Source: Megamerina dolium
Lineage: Eukaryota > Arthropoda > Insecta > Diptera > Megamerinidae
Direction of reading: 5' to 3'
Assembly (NCBI GenBank): GCA_963854835.1
Contig: OY978526.1
Location: 47,459,140 to 47,523,139 of the forward strand
Length of the DNA stretch: 64,000 nucleotides
Below, piece by piece: positions 31,976 through 43,655 of this stretch (position 1 is its first letter; every line of letters starts with the position of its first letter). A program made the translations under genes and the position numbers. A model generated the notes under the pieces. It saw only the letters and a list, made by a program, of their open reading frames with translations, was not told the DNA's origin and ran no database searches.

Positions 31976-33952
31976 TGCCACATATTTCTTTAAAAATGAT
32001 GGTGCTTTTTAAACTAGTCATCTGAGCAAAAGCTGCGTAGAAAAATGTTTGTCTAGTCATGACCAAGTCTCGAAAAATATTCACAAATATTTTTATACGC
32101 ATTCCAGATTTTCCACTTCATTACCCTAATTCGCATTTACCACATAATGCACACTGCAAGGGTATGACACATATTTTTACAGGTGAATGCACAAAAGTCA
32201 AATTATTCGCGTGGAAATCTCATTTTTGTTATGCACCCACATAGTCAAGACACATTTAAAATATTATTTGTAAGATTTTCTATCTTATTTTTTAGTTGTT
32301 ATTCGGTTTATATAGAATAGAGTCTGAGTCTGACATATTTTTATGTAATTTAAAAACACAATCAAGTTATATTTTAAACTAGTAACTTCCTATGCCGCCT
32401 TTTCTAACTTATGCTTTAAATTCTGAGTTCACTTTATACGCGTAACACTTGTATGTTGTCATAGATATTAAAAAAGCAATAGTTAAGGTTTGTTAGCTAT
32501 GAAGAAAATTCATTGGAAACAGGCGTTATGTTATATGCAAATAAAAAGAAAATATTTGATAAACAAGTACATAAATCATGAACAAATAGTGATAATAATC
32601 TTTTTTTATTTGGTCTGCCAAAAAATGTTTGAGTTATTCAGAATAATCTTTTACCGTACGCTGGAAGCTATTTCAAAAATCCTTTTCAAGAAAGAATATA
32701 TTGTATAAAAAAATGTTTTTGAAAGGCAAAAGATCTCATTTCATGCCGGTTTTCTTTTCAAAACTATGTAGTGAGATTTAACATAAAGAAACTCATATTT
32801 TTATCACAAGTACAAGTCTAATCTATAGGTATATACATACGTATATGGTTAGTATATATGTTTATGGCTTACAAAGTTGTTGTACTTATATATACTGCAT
32901 ACTTAGTAGTGCCTTTTCAGGATGTTTCCTCAATATCTAAATATGCTTGAATGCAACTTTAAATATTAAAGCTGACTCGTATGAATGTATAATTTTTCTA
33001 AAATAAAATTCTTATTATTATCATCAATAAACTTCTTATAATATCATGTATAACGATAATAATATATAACGATAATATCATTGTTAAGTAGGTAAACAAA
33101 TATTTGCTATTTATCTTTAAAATTTACAGAATTTGGCTAATACCTACTTGTTTTTGAATTTCATGAAATTTTTTTATTGATAATATTTGTAATGCTTTGG
33201 TTTTGCAATGTAGTATATTTTATTTATTATTATCGATATTATCGTTATTATAACTATTATCATCATACCTGCTTAAGTAAACAATAGTAAACAACCACCC
33301 ACATAATTTGTCTGTTAACGAATATCGGTTTTCATTCTTCTCTTATACACCAATGCTACCATGCTTGAGTGACCAAAATATTTTTCATAACATTTCTGTT
33401 TGCTAGCATATTATAAACGTATTTCAACCACCAAAAGACGAGCATAAAACATTTTAATATATATTGTACATATAATAACGTGGCAAGCTATTCAAGCCAA
33501 TCTGATTCCTTTGTTCGTCTTCTACTTTCCATATTATTAATTTAAAATTTTATTGGAGTGGAAATTTAATATTAATCATTTCGCTGATATTGCAGGATGC
33601 ACATATATGTTATGTATATTGAAATAAGTAAAACTTAATATCAACTTCTTCTTACGTTTGTTGCTTGTAATTCTTTTCTTTAAAGCAGATATTCGCATTT
33701 TCTTTAATAAGAATAATGAATATTTACATATATTCCTTGTTATGTTTGCATATGTATATCCACACTCTAAGAGTCAATGGTATATTGACTATGTATTGCG
33801 TTGGCAATACCCATAAGCAAAAGTCATAGATATGGAAAAGAATATTCTTGATCAGAATCACGATCTGAGTTGATTTAGCCATGCCTGTCTGTATGTTCGA
33901 TCGAGCGAAAATTATGATTTAACCCTACTAGGTTATCATTTTTATTATACCC
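31976..33952. other. AT-rich non-coding stretch
   Basis: No gene is seen. A partial 50-bp repeat lies at 32126-32176. Inverted AT-rich words built on ATAACGATAAT (33048-33090 and 33225-33260) may be a decayed MITE. A word series TCTTGATCAGAATCAC with GCCATGCCTGTCTGTATGTTC (33846-33900) resembles the block before the GTCY microsatellite of DINE-like elements but is too diverged to assign. Confidence 0.4.
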
Positions 33953-34447
33953 TGCATAAGTATATGCAAGGAATCTCCAGAGATATAAAAAATTATATAT
34001 ATTCGTGAGCAGTGTCGCTTAAATTTTCGATTTAACGATGTCCGTCCATCCGTCTTTCGTCAGTCCGTCACCTGGCTGGTTCGCACGATAACTTGAGCAA
34101 ATATTGAGCTATTTTAACGAAATTTGGCATAACTGATATTGGCAAGTAAAATTTTAACTTGCTATAACTCACTTAATATACCATCTGGGACAACAATATT
34201 TGGCACGTACAGTTATACTATACTGCTACACAACCTTGCCAGAAATATGCGAGCCACACCTACTTTTATAGTAGCTTCCATACAAAGTGTCTGTACTTTT
34301 TTTAAATTGAAACAGCTGTAACTTCTACAATGTTCTGTCTAGAATAGCCATAATTGACATTTAGATTAATATGATGATCAGAAATAATCGGGCCAAAGCG
34401 CCATACTATGGCACTATGGGGCCTACTATTTATAGTAGGCCCCATAC
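33953..34447 (+). mobile_element. DINE-like element, 3'-truncated and diverged (partial copy)
   Basis: It starts TTATACCCTGCATAAG (33950-33965), keeps TCTCCAGAGATATA, a short GTCC/GTC-rich block (34039-34070) and CACCTGGCTGGTTCGCAC. One to two repeat units then run to a TGTATGGAAG-type box before similarity fades near 34400. It is clearly older than copies 1-3. The palindrome at 34418-34443 marks its right limit. Confidence 0.6.
34418..34443. repeat. Perfect 12-bp-arm palindrome
   Basis: Arms GGGGCCTACTAT and ATAGTAGGCCCC are separated by TT with no mismatch. In DNA this AT-rich a 26-bp GC-rich palindrome is unlikely by chance. It lies at the end of a partial DINE-like copy, where Helentron-type elements normally carry a 3' hairpin. 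Confidence 0.8.
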
Positions 34448-34810
34448 AATATAAAAATAATGTAAAATATATGGATTTTTAATTAAAGTTTACATATGTT
34501 TGGTTTTTATTTGTTCTTCAATAGGGAATTAGAGACTTCTTTGCAGCGGGGAAATAGGGTTCAGATTACTTTCATCAATGAACGAATGAGTGCATGAATA
34601 GACAATATATTGTACATAAGCTATCAAACTGAAAATTGAAATTGAAATCATATAAACTTATGCTTCCGTATTGTACGGCATACGCAAATGTTTATGGTAC
34701 TTGCAGCTCTGCACTCGGAGCACTACTATATGGCAATTGCTATAATTACGTTCGCTTCAAAGGAGTAAGGAGTAAGTAGCTGGTTGTTACAAAAAAATTC
34801 GTAAAAGCTG
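34448..34810. other. Non-coding gap
   Basis: No gene or repeat recognised. Confidence 0.45.
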
Positions 34811-34828
34811 AATTTATATAGGTTTTAC

Positions 34829-35200
34829 TTACTTACTTATGTGGCCATAACAACCGAATATCGATTTAGGCCGAATATAATATGCTTCGCAGCCATCTCT
34901 GTTCTTCGCTAGCTGGCGCCAGTTAGAAATTCCAAGCGCTGTCAGGTTCTCCAGTACTTGGTCTTTCCACCGGAGGTTTGGTTTTCCTCTTCTGCGACGT
35001 CCTCCAGCCTGTTCTGAATATAACACCTTCTTAGCTGGAGCGTGTTCTTCCATTCGCTCGACCAGCGCAGCCGCTGGATTTTGATGCACTTTACTATGTC
35101 AATATCGGCATACAGCTCGTACAGCTCATGGTTGTACCTTATTCGGTACTCGCCACCAACGCAAATAGGTCCAAAGATCTTGCGTAGGACTTTTCTCTCG
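34829..35200 (-). pseudogene. C-terminal part of RTE-like ORF2
   Basis: After LIMPVLTY a ~44-bp deletion removes the GAEAW block found in copy A. Reading resumes with EFSREKSYARSLDL in a shifted frame. The frame from 35089 then shows VERMEEHAPAKKVLY, GGRRRRGKPNLRWKDQVLEN and GISNWRQLAKNRDGCEAY, up to a stop before the tail. It matches copy A's C-terminus throughout. Confidence 0.75.
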
Positions 35201-36920
35201 AAAACTCCAAGTATGTTAGGACAGGCATGATGAGAGACTTGTAGAGTGTAGTTTTCGTTCTTCGAGAGAGATCTCGACTTCTCAATTGCTTATTCAGCCC
35301 AAAGTAACACCTGTTAGCAATAGTTATCCTACGCAATATCTCCAGGCTGACGCCATTACTGCTGTTAATGCTGGTTCCAAGATAGACAAAGTAACTTACT
35401 ACTTTAAAAGCGTAGTTATCAACAGTGACGTGCTGTCCAAGACGCCGGGACTCTTTGTTTGTTGACACTAGATACTTCGTCTTGCCCTCGTTCACCGTAA
35501 GACCCATCCGACGCGACTCTCTTTCCAACTCTGAGAATGCTGCACTGACTGCTCGCGTGTTCATGCCGATTATGTCAATATCGTCGGCATACGCTAACAG
35601 CATGACACTTTTGTTGAAGATAGTGCCATTATGTCGTAGCTCAGCAGCTCTTATTATTTTCTACATAATAAGATTGAAGAAGTCGCACGATAACGAATCA
35701 CCTTGTCTGAAACCCCGTTCGGTATTAAACGGTGCGGAGAGGTCCTTCCCAATTTTCACTGCACAACGGGAATTATGCAGTGTCATTCTACAAAGTAAGC
35801 TTTGCAGGAATACCGAACTCAGGCATTGTTGCGTAGAGGTAATCCCTTATCGGTCTGTCGAAAGCGGCTTTATAATCAACAAATAGGTGGTGAGTGTCGA
35901 TCTGTTTTTCTTGGGTCTTCTCCAGGATTTGGCGCAGTGTGAAAATCTGGTCGATGGTGGATTTACCAGGTCTGAAGCCACACTGATAAGATCCAATCAG
36001 GTTGTGGAGCAGGGTCTTCAATATTTCACACAGTACGCACGATAGAACCTTGTATGCGATGCTCAGGAGACTTATTCCACGGTAGTTGGAGCAAATTGTG
36101 GGGTCTCCTTTTTTATGTACGGGACAGAGAACACTGAGGCTCTAATCATCGGTCATTCTTTCATCCGACCATATTCTGCTTATGATCTGGTGCATGCAGG
36201 CGAGCAGCTCATCGCCTCCGGTCTTAAACAACTCGGCAGGCAGGCCATCAGCATCTGCAGCTTTGTTGTTCTTCAGCCTTAAAATGGCCGTTTCAACCTC
36301 GTCATAGTCGGGTGGTGGAACATCAACACCATCATCTGTAATTGGGGTTATCGGGCAATCTCCTCCACTGGCGGAATTGTTCGTAGCATCGCCATTCAGT
36401 AACGCGGAGAAGTGTTCCCTCCATAGGCTCAGTACACTCTGGACATCTGTAACCAGATTCCCATTTCCATCACGACAAGAAGAGGCTCCGGGATTTAAAC
36501 CGCCACTCAGGCGCTTGATCTTTTCGAAGAATTCGCGAGTCTTATTCTTGTAGGTACACATCTCTATCTGCTCACACTCGCGTCTTTCTTGTTCTCTTTT
36601 CTTGCGCCTGAAAAGACGTCTCTCTGCACTCCTTTTCTCTCTGTACCGCCCGCTAACAGCTCGCGTTTGGCCGGCATGCAGGGTTTTTCTGTAGGCGGCT
36701 TCTTTCTCTGCGGTAGCGTCACGACACTCCTGATCATACCACTCATTCCTCAGAGGCCGGTAATAACCGATTACCTCCTCGGCAGCAGTAGTCACAAGTC
36801 ACAGTAGTCCACAAGTTGAGGAGTGTTCTGCATAAGCAGATCCGATAGTCGAGTGGCAAATGCATCTGCTGTCTCTGGCGATCGCAGCTTACTGACGTCG
36901 AGCTTTCTCTCTTGCTAACC
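35139..36920 (-). pseudogene. RTE-like pre-RT and reverse transcriptase region
   Basis: The frame from 36795 reads AEEVIGYYRPLRNEWYDQEC, FRRKKREQERRECEQIEM, LRLKNNKAADADGLPAELFK and MHQIISRIWSDERMTDD, then one TAG (probably a lost Trp, 36142). It continues in the same frame with YRGISLLSIAYKVLSCVL, YQCGFRPGKSTIDQIFTLRQ and HHLFVDYKAAFD. After a frameshift, 35603-35139 carries LLAYADDIDIIGMNTRAVS (YADD intact), GLTVNEGKTKYLVS and NRCYFGLNKQLRSRDLSRRT. Both catalytic RT motifs (DYKAAFD and YADD) survive. Confidence 0.82.
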
Positions 36921-36969
36921 AAAAATCCGCATCCTAACTCGTGCCTTTCAGCATGGCAACTGTAGTAAA

Positions 36970-37184
36970 TATGTGATATTTACTGCTCTTTTGGAGCAGC
37001 CCTGTCCTGTCCATCGCATTTCCTGGAGAGCGGTGATGTCGGCTCCGTATTTTTCGAGAAAATCAACCAGCTGGATAGAGGCACCCTCCCTATAAAGGGA
37101 CCGGACATTCCAGGTGCATATCCGTAACCCATGGTCCTTATTTCGCGGGGGTCATCAACAAAGGGGGTAGTCCGTTTCCGAGGC
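36970..37184 (-). pseudogene. RTE-like ORF2 start and endonuclease N-terminus
   Basis: The start codon at 37184 gives MPRKRTTPFVDDPREIR. A frameshift near 37130 leads to LRICTWNVRSLYREGASIQL and LEKYGADITALQEMRWTGQ, the first catalytic block (N of TWNVRS and E of LQEMRW) of an AP-type endonuclease. The GDFN and SDH blocks are deleted. Copy A is deleted over the same region, which suggests a shared deleted ancestor or a deletion hotspot. Confidence 0.72.
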
Positions 37185-37394
37185 ATTTTTACATTATTCA
37201 CTAGGCAGGTTTTTTATGTGGCGGGTCCCAAACCCAACGCACAACCTCTAGCCGAGGAGATATTCGCCACTCACTTCAGCCGCCTCCCAGCGGGTGCCAG
37301 GAGGACGTTGCCCGGTGCTTTTATTTTAGCTTTATATTATTATAGCTTTATATTCCAATTTATCTATTTAAGAGCCATGATAATTCACTTACGT

Positions 37395-37885
37395 TAAGCA
37401 TGATTTGGGTTTTTTGAAACAGATATACTTTATGATGTGAATGTAATGTGAACACATTTGAACCCATTTACTTTTATTCTCCAGCAGTCAAGCCATATTC
37501 AGCCATATTGTCGTGAGATTGGATAGATTTTAATGCCACTATCGCGTTTGGATGAGAACATAGTATGATTGTGTCATCAGTACAGTTATAGGTAACTGTA
37601 TATCAATAATTCAAAGGGTTCGATGCGCTGGTACGTGGTACTCTAGTTCGAGTATTTAGGTGATATGAAGCTTTTGTGTTTTACCTGAGGCAACATTCTC
37701 TTTGGTTTTTCAAGAATTCTTTCATGTCAGACGTTGCCATATGCTTGAGTTATGTCGAGAAATACTGCGGAGAACTTGCAAAATCAATTAGGCCCAAGCT
37801 CCATTATCACTGACAATAGCTCCCTTCCTTTAGGAGCTATTAAACGTGAGGGCACCAGTGTACATGGCCAGCCGCCGTAAATTTA
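37395..37885 (-). pseudogene. Jockey-clade reverse transcriptase relic
   Basis: On the minus strand, frames read AVFLDITQAYGNV (cf. FLDITQAFDKVW in the copy at 22-24 kb), then TDDTIILCSHPNAIVA over the catalytic box position, and WRIKVNGFKCVHITFTS. Several frameshifts and stops occur, and no ends or TSD are seen. It is a separate, much older insertion of a Jockey-like element that directly abuts the 5' leader of RTE copy C. Confidence 0.65.
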
Positions 37886-38210
37886 TAATCAAGAGTACTA
37901 AAAGTTAGTATTTGTATTGCGTCTTATCTATATTATATCTGGGTGCAAAAGAAATGGCTGTTATTGTTAGACCTTTATATATACTTCCAGCTAAGTAGTA
38001 CATCCTGCATTATTAGGTCGATAAATTTGGGCATTTATATTGATAGGAGTAGTGATACAACTACGGTTTATCCTAAAATCTGATTGATACTTTGAAATTA
38101 ATGAATGATTTACGAAAAATATATTAAATTGTTTATGCTTTATCCTTTCCAATACTCAGAACAACACAATTTTACAAATTTTCTCTGATCATCAACTGTT
38201 TTTATTTTAT

Positions 38211-38539
38211 TTTTTTTTTTTATGTGGCACTTAAAGCTCCAAAGGGCTCATTGGCCGAGCTTCTCTTCCATTACTGTTGTGCGTCTTAAATTTTAGACAG
38301 TATTAGAAGGGACCTTCTTATTTTAGCCGTTTCCGAACGGCAGAACACTTGTGACATCACTTTTTCTGAGCTTTGTCACAGAGTTCTTTTAGAAGCTTTT
38401 TCATGGCAAGTTGTTACTGTCGGAAGAATTGCCAATTGCTTGCCGACAGGTGGGTACCGTTCGAAAGAAAAATCTTATCGATATTAAATTAGATACATAT
38501 TAGAAGGCGAAAACACTAACCACTGAGCTACGGCACCCA
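38211..38539 (-). mobile_element. tRNA-derived SINE, nearly full length
   Basis: It starts (plus-strand view) with a T-run and ATGTGGCACTTAAAGC, passes through the body in reverse, and ends ACTGAGCTACGGCACCC, the antisense of the A-box head. About 20 bp around the B-box (TGATGCATAACAAATTTAAT region) are rearranged: AAATTAGATACATATTAGAA replaces the expected CATCAGCCGGGGATTGAACC. The B-box is therefore lost and this copy should not be transcribed by pol III from its own promoter. Confidence 0.82.
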
Positions 38540-40429
38540 TCTTTATCAGTACAAAAAAAATAACTGGAGTCATATAATTCCCATATAATCAATGAGTACT
38601 GCTGCTTCATTTTCTGACCGTTTAATGTAAACAAGACCCCGATTTGTGAAATGGGCAACCAGTTTCTATTGATTTTTCAGCTCAAAAGCAGCTTTTAAAA
38701 TGTCGTGATTTGATCTTGTTAGAGCCTCATTGATGAATATTGGAGCTCGGATCTATCGTTGAGTAGACGTAGCTAGTTATTAGTTATTAGCTTAAACAAT
38801 TGCACTGACCTATTCATATTATTCTTATCATAACGCCAAGTACAACCTTTGAGCAAATTTATCAAGTTGAAGAAGTTGGGCATACATCTTGACACACACC
38901 AGAAAGTCCGAACTTGGCTTCCAATACCAAGTAGTTATCTATAAATCAATTATAAAACTTATTTGGACCCACAGCGGTCGACTACAGAAAAATGAAAGTG
39001 TTCAAATATATTATAGAATTCAACGATCCCAGTCAATAATCCTGGTTTGTCACTATTTTGGATTTAATTCTAGTACGAGATTTTTTTCGAAAAATATATA
39101 TTTCTGAAAATGGACGGTTACAAGCCAAAATGTTGTAAATGATGACGAATCAATTTTTTATTCTCTTCCCCAACAAAATGTTCAACAACGGTGGTATTCT
39201 CTTCTGCGCTATTTGTCTTTGGTGTGCTTAGCTGTTGGGTTAGCAAGTACTAGAACCAAAATCCGTCCATAGTTGGCTCAACAATTTGGCTTGATGTAGC
39301 GCAAAATTTGCAAAACGTTGTTGTAGTGTTAATAATATAAGTGACATTTGAGCTTCCCAGTTTGGTGGACATTCTGACATTTAATTCCTACCGTGCGAGT
39401 CCGTAAAAACACCGTCCGTAAACTGATAAGAAAATAAGTTAGCTCATAACTTTATGCAGCATAACCTTAATTTAATTATGTATCGGTAGGCATTGAATGC
39501 TTTATTGTAACATTACAAATGGCTATAGTGACGAAAATTTTTCTATTGAAATATACTTACAAATTGTTTGTTTATTTTCTTTTTTTGTCTACGTCAATTA
39601 AAGTTAATAGCCCTTTGACTAACAACTTATCAACCATTCATGCAGATGCTTTCAATGCAAATTCGCCCACAAAAATTTCCTGTACGATTACGAGGGGAGA
39701 TGTTTCTTAGATTATAAAATTACAATTTTATAACAACTGGAATACGTATGCTATCAGGGAAGGGAAAATATGTCATGCTTTATAGCTACCTTTCACAATT
39801 TCGCTACATCCATTGCTTCACATGGATGTTCTCAGCTATTTCATCTATCTCATTGTACTCGTAAATGCTAACAATTGCTATAATGACGATAATGATGATG
39901 GTGATGATGATGGAAATGGTAATAGCTTGCTCGTGATAAGTATTTTGTTAATTGCTCTGTATATGACCAAAATGCTTAAGTACAAATGTCGATGATTTAT
40001 TGCTAAAAAGCTTGTGGTCCGTCCGCATGTACATACTATATAAGTACAAATTTGGTTAGGAATTCATGTACCATACATTTTAATACTATTCATTGATCAA
40101 TAAACTACAGTAAATGGATTAATTCTGATTTTGTGGACGATTTGTGTGGAGACAGGTACATGCATATATTATACTACTGAACGGGAGGCAAATTATATGA
40201 ATGGAAGCTCTTAAATCAAATGGTTTACCATATTTTGTCCAAATTTTGAAGAAGAGATCGTTACATTGTACTTGGTGTTAATTTTTTATAAATTTAATCA
40301 ATCGTAATAGACAAAATAGATACATTGTCTTATGTGGAATATATGTAATTATATTAAATACACGAATATATAGTTTGAAAGTACTAAGCCATTAATGTTC
40401 TTTTATTTCAAAATTTCGGCTGGCCTCAT
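38540..40429. other. AT-rich non-coding stretch
   Basis: No gene or transposon recognised. A short GAT/GATGGT simple repeat lies at 39884-39920. Open frames of 60-72 codons are not convincing. Confidence 0.45.
39884..39920 (+). repeat. (GAT)n-like simple repeat
   Basis: About ten imperfect GAT/GAC/GGT triplets encode an Asn/Asp run in one frame; there is no wider coding evidence. Confidence 0.8.
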
Positions 40430-40605
40430 CCAGAGCATTCTAAACGCCGTCTGGTTCTACATCAGTTTATTCTTCCAGCGGAGACTTTAAACATCGTTTC
40501 TAGTTGATCAGTTTCTTCCATTCATTCGATATTACTAAGCTAGCACCTATCAGCGTTAAGCTCAAACAGTAAATGGTTATATCTGATACGATACTCATTG
40601 CAACT
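40430..40605 (-). pseudogene. Old RTE-like ORF2 C-terminal fragment
   Basis: On the minus strand, YQIRYNHLLFELNADR corresponds to HRIRYNHELYKLYADTD in copy A, followed by IEWMEETDQLETMFKVSAGR where copies A and C have DQMEGHTSAKKVF and VERMEEHAPAKKVL. Several stops occur. It is only about 170 bp long and strongly diverged. Confidence 0.5.
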
Positions 40606-40896
40606 TCATAGGAGGTGGAATGTAAAGTCAAGTGGATGATGGGAGATTAATAGAGTGGGGATTTCCGCCTTTGAATGTGGTTTGAATTTGACATTTACTC
40701 ATTGTTTCCTCAACAAATACCATTCTACGCAAGAGCGCAAAACGCCGCTTTTGCAACAGAAGCAATAAAGTTTTGTTGGATGACATGTTATTTAGTATTA
40801 ACATTGTATCCAATCGTTTGTAAATAGTTAATACCTTTAAAATCTGCCGTTTGTTATCGTTCATCTAAAAAAGATTAAATTATATTATAATTGTAA

Positions 40897-41265
40897 AAAA
40901 AAAAAATAAATAAATATGTGGCACTTAAAGCCCCAAAGGGCTCATTGGCCGAGCTTCTCTTCCATTACTGTTGTGCGTCTTAAATTTTGGACAGTATTAG
41001 AATGGACCTACTTATTTTAGCCGGTCCCGAACGGCAGAACACTTGTGACATCACTTTTTCTGAGCTTTGTCACAGAGTTCTTTTTAGAAGCTTTTTCATG
41101 GCAAGTTGTTACTGTCAGAAGAATTGCCAATTGCTTGCCGACAGGTGGGTACCGTTCGAAAGAAAAATCTTTTCGATATTAAATTTGTTATGCATCAGCC
41201 GGGTATTGAACCACGAAGTACAGATCAGAAGGCGAACACACTAACCACTGAGCTACGGCACCCAC
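40897..41265 (-). mobile_element. tRNA-derived SINE, full length, 12-bp TSD
   Basis: Target duplications TTATAATTGTAA flank it (40885-40896 and 41266-41277). On the minus strand it starts GGGTGCCGTAGCTCAGTGGT with an intact A-box. The B-box region is slightly altered (GTGGTTCAATACCCGGCTGA). The body is the same as the reference copy, and the tail AAGTGCCACATATTTATTTA ends in a T-rich run. It is one of the cleanest copies. Confidence 0.88.
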
Positions 41266-41499
41266 TTATAATTGTAATAACTTAAAAAATTCACTCACAT
41301 TTTGCTTCTTCTGTAAACAATCTAACAAAACAATATTTTCAGAGAACTGTCGCAATTAATTATGAATAAAAAATGTAAATGCACTTAATTTATGTGAAGT
41401 AATTTACGCTGTAAAGTGAACAAACTATAAATCATAATTTAGTAAAGTAAAAGTGAAGTGAAGTGAAAATCCATAAATCAAATTTATCAACACTTGTCT

Positions 41500-41645
41500 G
41501 TAGAGCTTCTAAAAGGAGCTTTGCTCAGGAACTTGAAGGGTCCTGCCATACGGAACCGGTACCTTCTATGTGTCTAAAATTTAACACGCACAATAGTGCG
41601 CAGCCAAAAAGCCCTTCGGGTCCTATAAGTGCCACATATTTATAT
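41500..41645 (+). mobile_element. SINE 3' fragment
   Basis: AGCTTCTAAAAGGAGCT, CTGCCATACGGAACCGG, TTTAACACGCACAATAG and GCCCTTCGGGTCCTATAAGT match the distal body and tail of the SINE with small deletions. The head is missing. The tail ends CCACATATTTATATT. Confidence 0.65.
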
Positions 41646-41698
41646 TAATTTATTATTATATTTTTTTCTAGAAATTAAATCCGAATTTGTTGAATTTT

Positions 41699-41990
41699 AT
41701 TCAATTTTTAAACCCTGCGTGAGTGCATGGTATATTGATTTCGGTCAGATGTTTGCAGCTACTCAAAGAAATCCGAACATGTAGATACAATATATTCTTG
41801 ATCATGATCGCCTCAAGAGTCGATTAAACTATGACCGTATATCCGTCCGCGTGTCTGTCACCTGGCTGGTTTGCACAATAAATGGAACAAGCATTGTGCT
41901 ATTTAGACAAAAATTGATAAACGTTATCTATGGTCCAAGGGTACGGATGAGATGATTGTCGAACTGCCCATCTACTTTCGCTGCTATCAT
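41699..41990 (+). mobile_element. DINE-like element, diverged 5' part
   Basis: It starts ACCCTGCGTGAGTGCATGG and keeps ATTTCGGTCAGATGTTTG, a degenerate GTCC/GTCT block (41844-41862), CACCTGGCTGGTTTGCAC and GGTCCAAGGGTACGGATG. It then fades at about 41990 without reaching the tandem repeats. It lies about 300 bp upstream of DINE-like copy 4, in the opposite orientation. Confidence 0.55.
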
Positions 41991-42035
41991 CACAACTTAC
42001 CAAAGATTTATATCTTTGGTGGTGGAAAAGTGAAT

Positions 42036-42060
42036 ATATTCTTTTTTTTTTTTTTTTTTA
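42036..42060 (+). repeat. T-run
   Basis: An interrupted stretch of about 20 T residues lies between two DINE-like copies. Confidence 0.85.
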
Positions 42061-42284
42061 GTATTAAAATAAAAGTAATAACGCCAACTAAACTCTAAGC
42101 GTCCAAAGATATCTGGTGGTATTGAAATAAAAGATCAACGTTTTGTGAACTTTTGTAAATGTTGTAAGGATTTTGCAATTTCATTTTCACATTATGAAAT
42201 AGACAACAATTGTGCGCATATACTTTATACTTTATACTTACTCTATATATTTTGTGTAATAATATCCAAAGGAAAAATAAAAAA

Positions 42285-43655
42285 ATCTCCTAGCCGAGCA
42301 AATTATACCCTGCATATGTAGATATATATATAAAAAGTTTACTCGAATATCCATCTTTTTCTTTTATTTCCACTTTTTGAAAAACAATTTTTGCATATAC
42401 TACTAATTTACACCCGAAATATGGTTGACTTTGACGAAGTACTTTGTATGTTATGAGAGTGCTAAAAGGGATAATTTAAAGGAGGTTTTTAAGATAATTC
42501 CGAGACTTAGTATGGGAGCTATATAAAAAGTTGGAGTGGCTTACCTCTTTCTTGTAAATCCAATTAATTTTTCAATGTTAATCCACATCTTAAATTTGTT
42601 CGTCCTACGTTGAATAGTTCGTTTATTTGCTCTTACAATACTAATCCACATCTTCAATCTGGTTGTTCTACGCTGCATGTTTGTAAGTTATGGCGGTTAA
42701 AATTTGTGTTTAATTTCCTCAACTTTGTATGGGAGCCCCAATAAGAAGTGGGCGTGGTACGCTGAGTTTTTGACAGATTATTTTCGACTACGATATTAAT
42801 CTAAGTGTCAATTATGGTTATTCTAGACGGAAGATTGCCGAAGTTACGACTGTTTCAATTTAAAAGAATTTCAGTCATTTTGTATGGGGGCTACAATAAA
42901 CAGTGGGCATGGCGCGCCCATTTGCTACGAGCCTAGTTCCTCGTATAATTTTAATCCATACCTTAAATCTCGTTGTCCTACGCTAAATGGTTTGTAACTT
43001 ATGGAGCTTAAAACTTTTAGTTTAATTCCCTCGACTTTGTATGGGAGACCCAAGAAGGAGTGGGTGTGGCGCACTGATTTTCTACCATATTATTTCCGAC
43101 TAGCATGTTAATCTAAGTGTCAATTATGGTTATTTTGGACAGAAGATTGTCGAAGTTACAGCTGTTTTAATTTAAAAGAAGTATAGACACTTTGTATGAG
43201 AGCTACGCTAAGAAGTAGGCGTGGTTCACCCACTTTTAGCGAGGTTATATAGTAGTATAATATAACTCTATGTGCCAAATATTGTTGTCCCAAGTGGTAT
43301 ATTATGTGAGTTATAGCAAGTTAAAGATTTTGAAAATTCCGAGGTTAGTCGCTTTGAATGCTTGGTGTGCTATTGACCGATCATGCCCAATATCAATCCC
43401 CTCCGTACTCTTGGAACATAGGTTACTTGTGCTAAATTTCGTCGAAATAGCTCAATATTTACTCAAGTGATCGTGCGAACCAGCCAGGTGACAGACGTAC
43501 GGACGGACGGAAGGACGGACATCGTTAAATCGAAAATTTAAGCGACGATGATCACGAATATATATCTATGTCTATATCTCCGGAGATTCGTTCAAGTGGA
43601 CACAAACATCTGACCGAAATGAATATATCTTGCATATTGCATTATGCAGGGTATA
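42285..43655 (-). mobile_element. DINE-1/Helentron-like element (copy 4, diverged)
   Basis: The hairpin end is damaged: GTCGGCTGGGGCCGAC is reduced to AGCCGAGCA next to ATACCCTGCATATG. Inside are five recognisable repeat units with degenerate boxes (GTTGGAGTGG, GTGGGCGTGG, GTGGGCATGG, GTGGGTGTGG, GTAGGCGTGG). The final unit has lost its box (TTGGTGTGCTATTGACC). A short (ACGG)n block at 43498-43520 and the end motif GCATTATGCAGGGTATAAT follow. It is shorter and older than copies 1-3. Confidence 0.65.

Larger units (their letters stand above)
34811..37330 (-). mobile_element. RTE-like LINE, nearly complete (copy C)
   Basis: On the minus strand it has a GC-richer leader (37215-37330), an ORF start MPRKRTTPFVDDPREIR at 37184, the endonuclease start, the pre-RT region, a full RT including YADD, the C-terminal RLRW/RGKP region and a (TAAG)n tail reading AAGTAAGTAAGTAAAA at 34818-34833. 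Most of the endonuclease is missing: after GQGCSKRA (about 36985) it jumps to KLDVSKLRSPETADAF-type sequence (36860-36915). It has about one in-frame stop and a few frameshifts over 2.4 kb, so it is the best-preserved RTE copy in the window. No TSD was recognised. Confidence 0.8.

Noticed and set aside
33020..33260. Inverted ATAACGATAAT-type words as a MITE
   Set aside because: The words are low-complexity AT sequence; the inverted match could be chance.
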